A stretch of 64,000 nt of DNA from Chrysoperla carnea (lineage: Eukaryota; Arthropoda; Insecta; Neuroptera; Chrysopidae). The DNA lies in contig NC_058338.1 in assembly GCF_905475395.1 (NCBI RefSeq), forward strand, positions 2,233,001 through 2,297,000. The letters are read 5' to 3'. Under the pieces are notes generated by a model. That model worked only from the letters and a program-made list of their open reading frames with translations. It was not told where the DNA came from and searched no databases. Below are positions 60,110 to 64,000 of the stretch, in pieces (the first letter of the stretch is position 1; every line of letters begins with the position of its first letter). Position numbers and translations under genes: made by a program.

Positions 60110-60350
60110 AGCCGATTTTGATGAGCATCACCAATTTTTTAGTTCTTTCGGGTACGGAACCTTAAACTCGTTCTTGAAATAAAGCTAAAAACACTCGCCA
60201 TTAAATTACCTTTCAAACGAAACAAAAAAATTCAAAATCGGTTCATCCGTTTAGGCGCTACGATGCCACAGACAGACAGACAGACAGACGCACACACACC
60301 CATAGTGGTCAAACTTATAGCACCCCTTTTTTTAGCTCGGGGGTTAAAAA
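60110..60350 (+). repeat. Dispersed repeat family F, copy 2
   Basis: Same blocks as 18715-18990: GGGTACGGAACC, AATCGGTTCATCCGTTTAG, ATGCCACAGACAGACAG, (AC)n and CCCTTTTTTTAG..GGGGGTTAAAAA. Confidence 0.75.
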
Positions 60351-60458
60351 CATCCCGAATGATAGGTAATTTTCAAGAATGATTTACAACTCTATGAATT
60401 ATAATTTATTAAAATAAAATTAATTAACAACATCGAATCTTATAAGCAAGAACTAATA

Positions 60459-62575
60459 TTATTGATTAAGTTCTTCTTCTGTTGTTTCCTTTGATTCTAC
60501 TTCTGGTCGAAATGGTCTACACTCTGGATATTGATCAGTTAAGAAACTTCGTAGTTCACCATATTCAGCCATAATATTCTGTCGTACCATTGGTTTATTT
60601 CGTATATATTCCTGTTTCTTTAAATAGATTTGCCACGATGGTTGTTTGGTGTATGCCGGTGGTAATTTTTTCTTTTTTAATACAATTCGATTATCTAAAC
60701 AATATTGTGTAAAATCTAGAACTTCATCCGTTGGTATTTCATCGATTTTTCGACATTCGGTACTTGGTGATGCAACTATTTCTGGATAATAATCATTTTC
60801 TTTTTTAAATTCAACTAAATGCAAACGTTTCTCTTCTGCTATTTCTTGGTGTGTTTTCTGGAAATCAAAAATAATAATACATAAAAGGAGTACCCGCAAA
60901 TGGATCCCTAGCACCTAGACCAAAAAGTCCTCTGTGTCCTCCTTGAGAACAAACTATCCCCTCGAAGGCGAAAAGTCTCCGGGTAAGAGATGTTATTATA
61001 CTTACTTGTTTTAATAAGCCCAAAAAGAAAGCTTTGACAACATGTTGTAAATTTGTTGAGCCTTCAACTTTCGCATACAAATCTTTAATACCCACAACTT
61101 CACAGATTGTTTTAATGGCTCGATGACAAATTAATCCATGGCCTTCAGGTTTTTTACTCACAAAGATTTTCGTCTTACCAAATTGAGTAAAGAAATCATG
61201 ATAAACTGAAAAAATAATTTTTTTTTTAATTAAACTTTTTTTTCCGGCGTTTCGAAGTTCTCATTTCACTTTCAAGGGCCTCTGTTCGCAAAGTTGGTGC
61301 GGCTATCACAGAACACTGGCTGGGCTGCAAGCATGCTGAACGCTTAGGCCTGGCAGTGTATCACGACTACTGCAGGAGCTGTCACAGTGGTGACGAGGAG
61401 GAGACAATGTCTCATCTTCTCTTTCACTGCCCAGCTCTTGTCATGAGGAGATGGACTTACTTGAGCCAGCCTTTCTTTGACGACCTCTCCGACCTAAAGT
61501 CAGTCGACGTTAAAGCCCTCCTGCTGTTCTTAAACAGCTACAAATGGTTCATGGAGTAGTGTAGTACCTCTTTTTTCGATCATCGCCTTGCAATTCAAAC
61601 ATAGCTAAGAACACTCTCCATTAAATTACTTTTCACTCAATAAAATGAAAATCGGTTCGCCCGTTTAGGAGCTAGAATGCCACCGACAAACAGACAGACA
61701 CACACATATAGCGCCAATACCTATAATACCTCTTTTCGATTTGGGGATTTAATATAAGGGGAAAAAAACCTAACCTGTATGATTTTTATAAATATTAATA
61801 AACATTAATTTTTGTCCAGCACGATTTCTCGCTTTACGAATAGCAGCTTTTGTATCAACAGCTTTCCCCAATGCAAAACCAGCTACACCATTCCCATTTC
61901 CAGTCACTGCCAGTACAGATAAACGACGTTTCCGTCCAAAATTTCCTTTCATATTAAATACAATTTTCATTTCTAACGCCTTTGTATCAAATCCTTCAAA
62001 AGTATCTTCACCGATTGGATCTGGAGGTCCTATACTACGTCCTGGTAATTTTGCACCCGACCAACCACGTTCGATGGGACTTAATTTGATGCGACGAAAT
62101 GTACCCATTTCGTCACGCATTTTAATTAAACGATTCTCGTAATCTGGATCGGTAGGGAGTTTTTGTTGCTGCACGAGCTCCCGTCCACGCATTATTGGTG
62201 CGGATAAACCTGGCCATAATATATTCGCTTTACCGACACCAATTACTTGGCCACGATTTAAATTTTTTGCTACTTTTTTACTAGAACCTTTTCCTCGACC
62301 ACGCTTTTTACCAGCATTACTTACAGATGTTACACCTTTCCAAATTTGCTCAGCAGGCACTGTGCATAAAAATTTTTAGATTTAATTTTTGGGGGTTTTA
62401 AAGGTTATGTTTGCGAAAGATTTCCCAACTTACATTTATTAAAAAAACTTGTGGTATTTCTTGTGCAGTTTTTCAATATTAATGTGTTTCCTGTGGGACT
62501 GAGCAAATAATTTTTGGGTAAATTTTGAGCACATTTTGTTATTAAATGACAAGCTTTCAATATTTTCGTGGCCAT
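60459..62575 (-). CDS. mRpS5: Mitochondrial small-subunit ribosomal protein uS5m (MRPS5), 4 exons, 441 aa
   Basis: Exons in transcript order: 62434-62575, 61775-62359, 61006-61205, 60459-60857 (1326 nt, phases agree). Exon 1 encodes a basic leader (MATKILKACHLITKCAQNLP) that fits a mitochondrial presequence. Exon 2 begins LPAEQIWKGV, a mitochondria-specific extension with a basic GKKRGRGKGSSKK run, then the uS5 domain at about residues 190-320: KGNFGRKRRLSVLAVTGNGN, GVAGFALGKAVDTKAAIRKA, and into exon 3 GHGLICHRAIKTICEVVGIKDLYAKVEGS. The C-terminal extension is acidic. Length is close to human MRPS5 (about 430 aa). In the family it sits in the 28S mitoribosomal subunit near the mRNA path. Introns 2 and 3 hold LINE, family F and family G repeats. 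The family G repeat lies between exon 4 and the exon 3 donor. No poly(A) signal was fixed, though AATTAATTTT lies directly downstream. Confidence 0.94.
60882..60992 (+). repeat. Short interspersed repeat family G, copy 3, in mRpS5 intron 3
   Basis: AAAGGAGTACCCGCAAATGG, CCCTAGCACCTAGACCAAAA, GTCCTCCTTGAGAACAAACT and AAGTCTCCGGGTAAG follow 50972-51075 and 22088-22200. The copy fills most of the 148-bp intron. Confidence 0.7.
61240..61562 (+). mobile_element. LINE family A fragment in mRpS5 intron 2
   Basis: Encodes the region after RNase H (ITEHWLGCKHAERLGLAVYH, then CRSCHSGDEEETMSHLLFHC) to the end of the protein (ALLLFLNSYKWFME). It is open over 67 codons and is closest to 57440-57645. It stops just after the stop codon and lacks the 3' UTR. 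It lies antisense to mRpS5. Confidence 0.88.
61590..61755 (+). repeat. Dispersed repeat family F, copy 3, in mRpS5 intron 2
   Basis: AGCTAAGAACACTCTCCATT, AAAATCGGTTCGCCCGTTTA, GCCACCGACAAACAGACAG, (AC)n and a CTCTTTTCGATTTGGGG end. As at 60110, it lies directly after a LINE family A fragment. Confidence 0.7.
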
Positions 62576-62744
62576 TTTTTTTTTGTTACGTCAAATAAAT
62601 TTGTCGGTAGCAAAACATCGACAAACAAAATGATTGCATAATAAATGTTGAGTTATTTTGGTTCAAATGTTTGGTTTAACTTTAAAGATCAATTAAAAGA
62701 TTATTTTTATTAATTAAAAAGAACAATATTTAATTTGTAAAGGT

Positions 62745-62940
62745 GTTCATAATGACGCTTGAGGCTGGCTTTAAGTGTTTAGCTGAAAAAAATAGAACTA
62801 TGTGTAGCGTCAAATTTAAAAGATGTAACTTCATGATGACGCTTGACGCTGGCTTTGACGTCAAATTAGGAATCCACCTACCAGAAAAAAATAGAAATAT
62901 ATCCAGAGTCAAATTGTAAAAAGGAGCGACAAAAAACCAC
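62745..62940 (+). repeat. Tandem dimer of a ~100-bp unit, family D, copy 2
   Basis: Two units with ATGACGCTTGA(G/C)GCTGGCTTT, AGCTGAAAAAAATAGAACTA and TAGCGTCAAATTTAAAAGAT, parallel to 16410-16640. It lies upstream of the mRpS5 gene. Confidence 0.75.
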
Positions 62941-62984
62941 AATATAGTTAGCGTGGAATATTAATAAAATTTATTAAATCATAT

Positions 62985-63357
62985 ATCAAAAAATTGCTCT
63001 CTAAATGCTCCATCAGATTCCAAAATTGCTCCAATTATTAAATTATCAATTAATTAAATATTTGCAATTAAAAATACAAAATTTTATTTTCCAATATTTC
63101 AGTAAATTGATAGTTTTTCCTAACGTTTTTGCTATCAATAAATTGCTCCCGTTTATTTCTTTCGGGATATAACAATAACGATTTATAAATATCTATTATT
63201 TTTGCATAATTAATTAAAATTAATAATTGCAATTCAAACAGGTATGTGATGACGTCATTCACAAGGGGAATGTCATAAACTGGGGGGAGCGGGAAGGGAA
63301 AGAAAAACAAAAAAGAAATAATAATAGAAAGTAAATAATTAGATGTATCAGTGAAAA
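62985..63357 (+). repeat. Diverged satellite monomer with inserted sequence
   Basis: Starts with ATCAAAAAATTGCTCTCTAA and CAGATTCCAAAATTGCTCCA, which match the monomer that follows, but is about 370 bp long and differs in its second half. Confidence 0.65.
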
Positions 63358-63360
63358 ATA

Positions 63361-64000
63361 TCAAAAAATTGCTCCGTAAATACTCTTTCAGATTCCAAAG
63401 TTGCTCCAGTCATATAATTAATATGTAATTAAATATTTTCAATTAAAAATACAAAATTTTACATACACAAAGGGGATGGGGGGAAGCATGAAAATATATA
63501 ACAATAGATTGTAGTTATTATCTATGGTTATGATATTTGTTTTATTTAATTAAATATTAAAAGAAAATAAACAATCATATGTATCAGCGGAAAGTATCAA
63601 AAAATTGCTCCGTAAATACTCTTTCAGATTCCAAAGTTGCTCCAGTTATATAATTAATATGTAATTAAATATTTTCAATTAAAAATACAAAATTTTACAT
63701 ACACAAGGGGGATGGGGGGAAACATGAACATATATTCCGATAGATTGTAGTTATTATCTATGGTTATGATATTTGTTTTATTTAATTAAATATTAAAAGA
63801 AAATAAACAATCATATGTATCAGCGGAAAGTATCAAAAAATTGGTCCGTAAATACTCTTTCAGATTCCAAAGTTGCTCCAGTTATATAATTAATATGTAA
63901 TTAAATATTTTCAATTAAAAATACAAAATTTTACATACACAAGGGGAATGGGGGGAAACATGAACATATATTACGATAGATTGTAGTTATTATCTATGGT
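63361..64000 (+). repeat. Satellite array, 236-bp period, cut by the window end
   Basis: The block TCAAAAAATTG(C/G)TCCGTAAA starts at 63361, 63597 and 63833, giving a period of exactly 236 bp twice. Monomers are almost identical and AT-rich, each with a GGGGATGGGGGGAA run and CAGATTCCAAAGTTGCTCCA. About 2.7 monomers are visible. Confidence 0.93.

Noticed and set aside
62340-62360. mRpS5 beginning at MPAEQ in exon 2
   Set aside because: That codon is TTG made across a splice junction. An ATG exon with a mitochondrial leader and the right phase lies at 62434-62575.
63361-64000. Satellite as a possible origin iteron set or CRISPR array
   Set aside because: Monomers are 236 bp and fully tandem with no spacers; the genome is eukaryotic.
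1-64000. Retrovirus-like or LTR elements, Polintons, prophage or toxin genes
   Set aside because: No LTR pairs, capsid, envelope, integrase or toxin motifs were seen; all reverse-transcriptase-related pieces are 3' ends of non-LTR elements.

Overview
The window is nuclear DNA from an animal, almost certainly an insect. It is very AT-rich, its genes are split by GT-AG introns, it is full of LINE fragments and small inverted-repeat transposons, and all six recognisable genes are conserved animal genes. One LINE copy carries a short (CCTAA)3 tail at its 3' end, which is the insect telomere-type pentamer. I cannot fix the order of insect from the sequence alone.

Layout. 1-3400: repeat-rich flank with two LINE fragments. 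3415-16265 (+): a 25-exon E3 ubiquitin ligase of the RNF123/KPC1 family (SPRY at the N-terminus, C3HC4 RING at the C-terminus, 1535 aa). 17461-20471 (+): a 4-exon clathrin-assembly adaptor of the PICALM/AP180 family (Drosophila lap), 625 aa. 20480-32080: a gene desert of about 11.5 kb holding a LINE fragment, several MITEs with target-site duplications, and copies of dispersed repeats. 32576-34117 (+): an intronless Cdc25 (string/twine) phosphatase, 513 aa. 34120-45430: a second gene desert. 45439-50930 (-): a 12-exon metabotropic GABA-B receptor subunit 1, 887 aa. 50931-56512: non-coding, with an (AT)n tract and possible upstream exon(s) of the receptor. 56513-59120 (+): a 4-exon box C/D snoRNP assembly factor BCD1/ZNHIT6, 351 aa. 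60459-62575 (-): a 4-exon mitochondrial ribosomal protein uS5m (MRPS5), 441 aa. 62576-64000: intergenic DNA ending in a 236-bp satellite array that runs off the window.

Every spliced model was built by eye from reading-frame continuity, family conservation and splice consensus. In each gene the coding lengths add to a multiple of three and the phases agree at every junction. The one junction that does not fit GT-AG is intron 8 of the RNF123 gene, which fits a GC-AG intron.

The genes do not form one pathway. RNF123/KPC1 and Cdc25 both act on the cell cycle, lap acts in endocytosis, GABA-B-R1 in slow inhibitory signalling, BCD1 in snoRNP assembly and uS5m in mitochondrial translation. The accessory layer is the more distinctive part: one LINE family with an RNase H domain is present as at least six 3' fragments, several of them inside introns; a 640-650 bp inverted-repeat element is present twice in opposite orientation; at least three hAT-like MITEs have flush direct repeats; and several small foldback and tandem repeats recur near the genes. 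I found no new enzymatic or defence system and no CRISPR array, prophage or retrovirus-like element.
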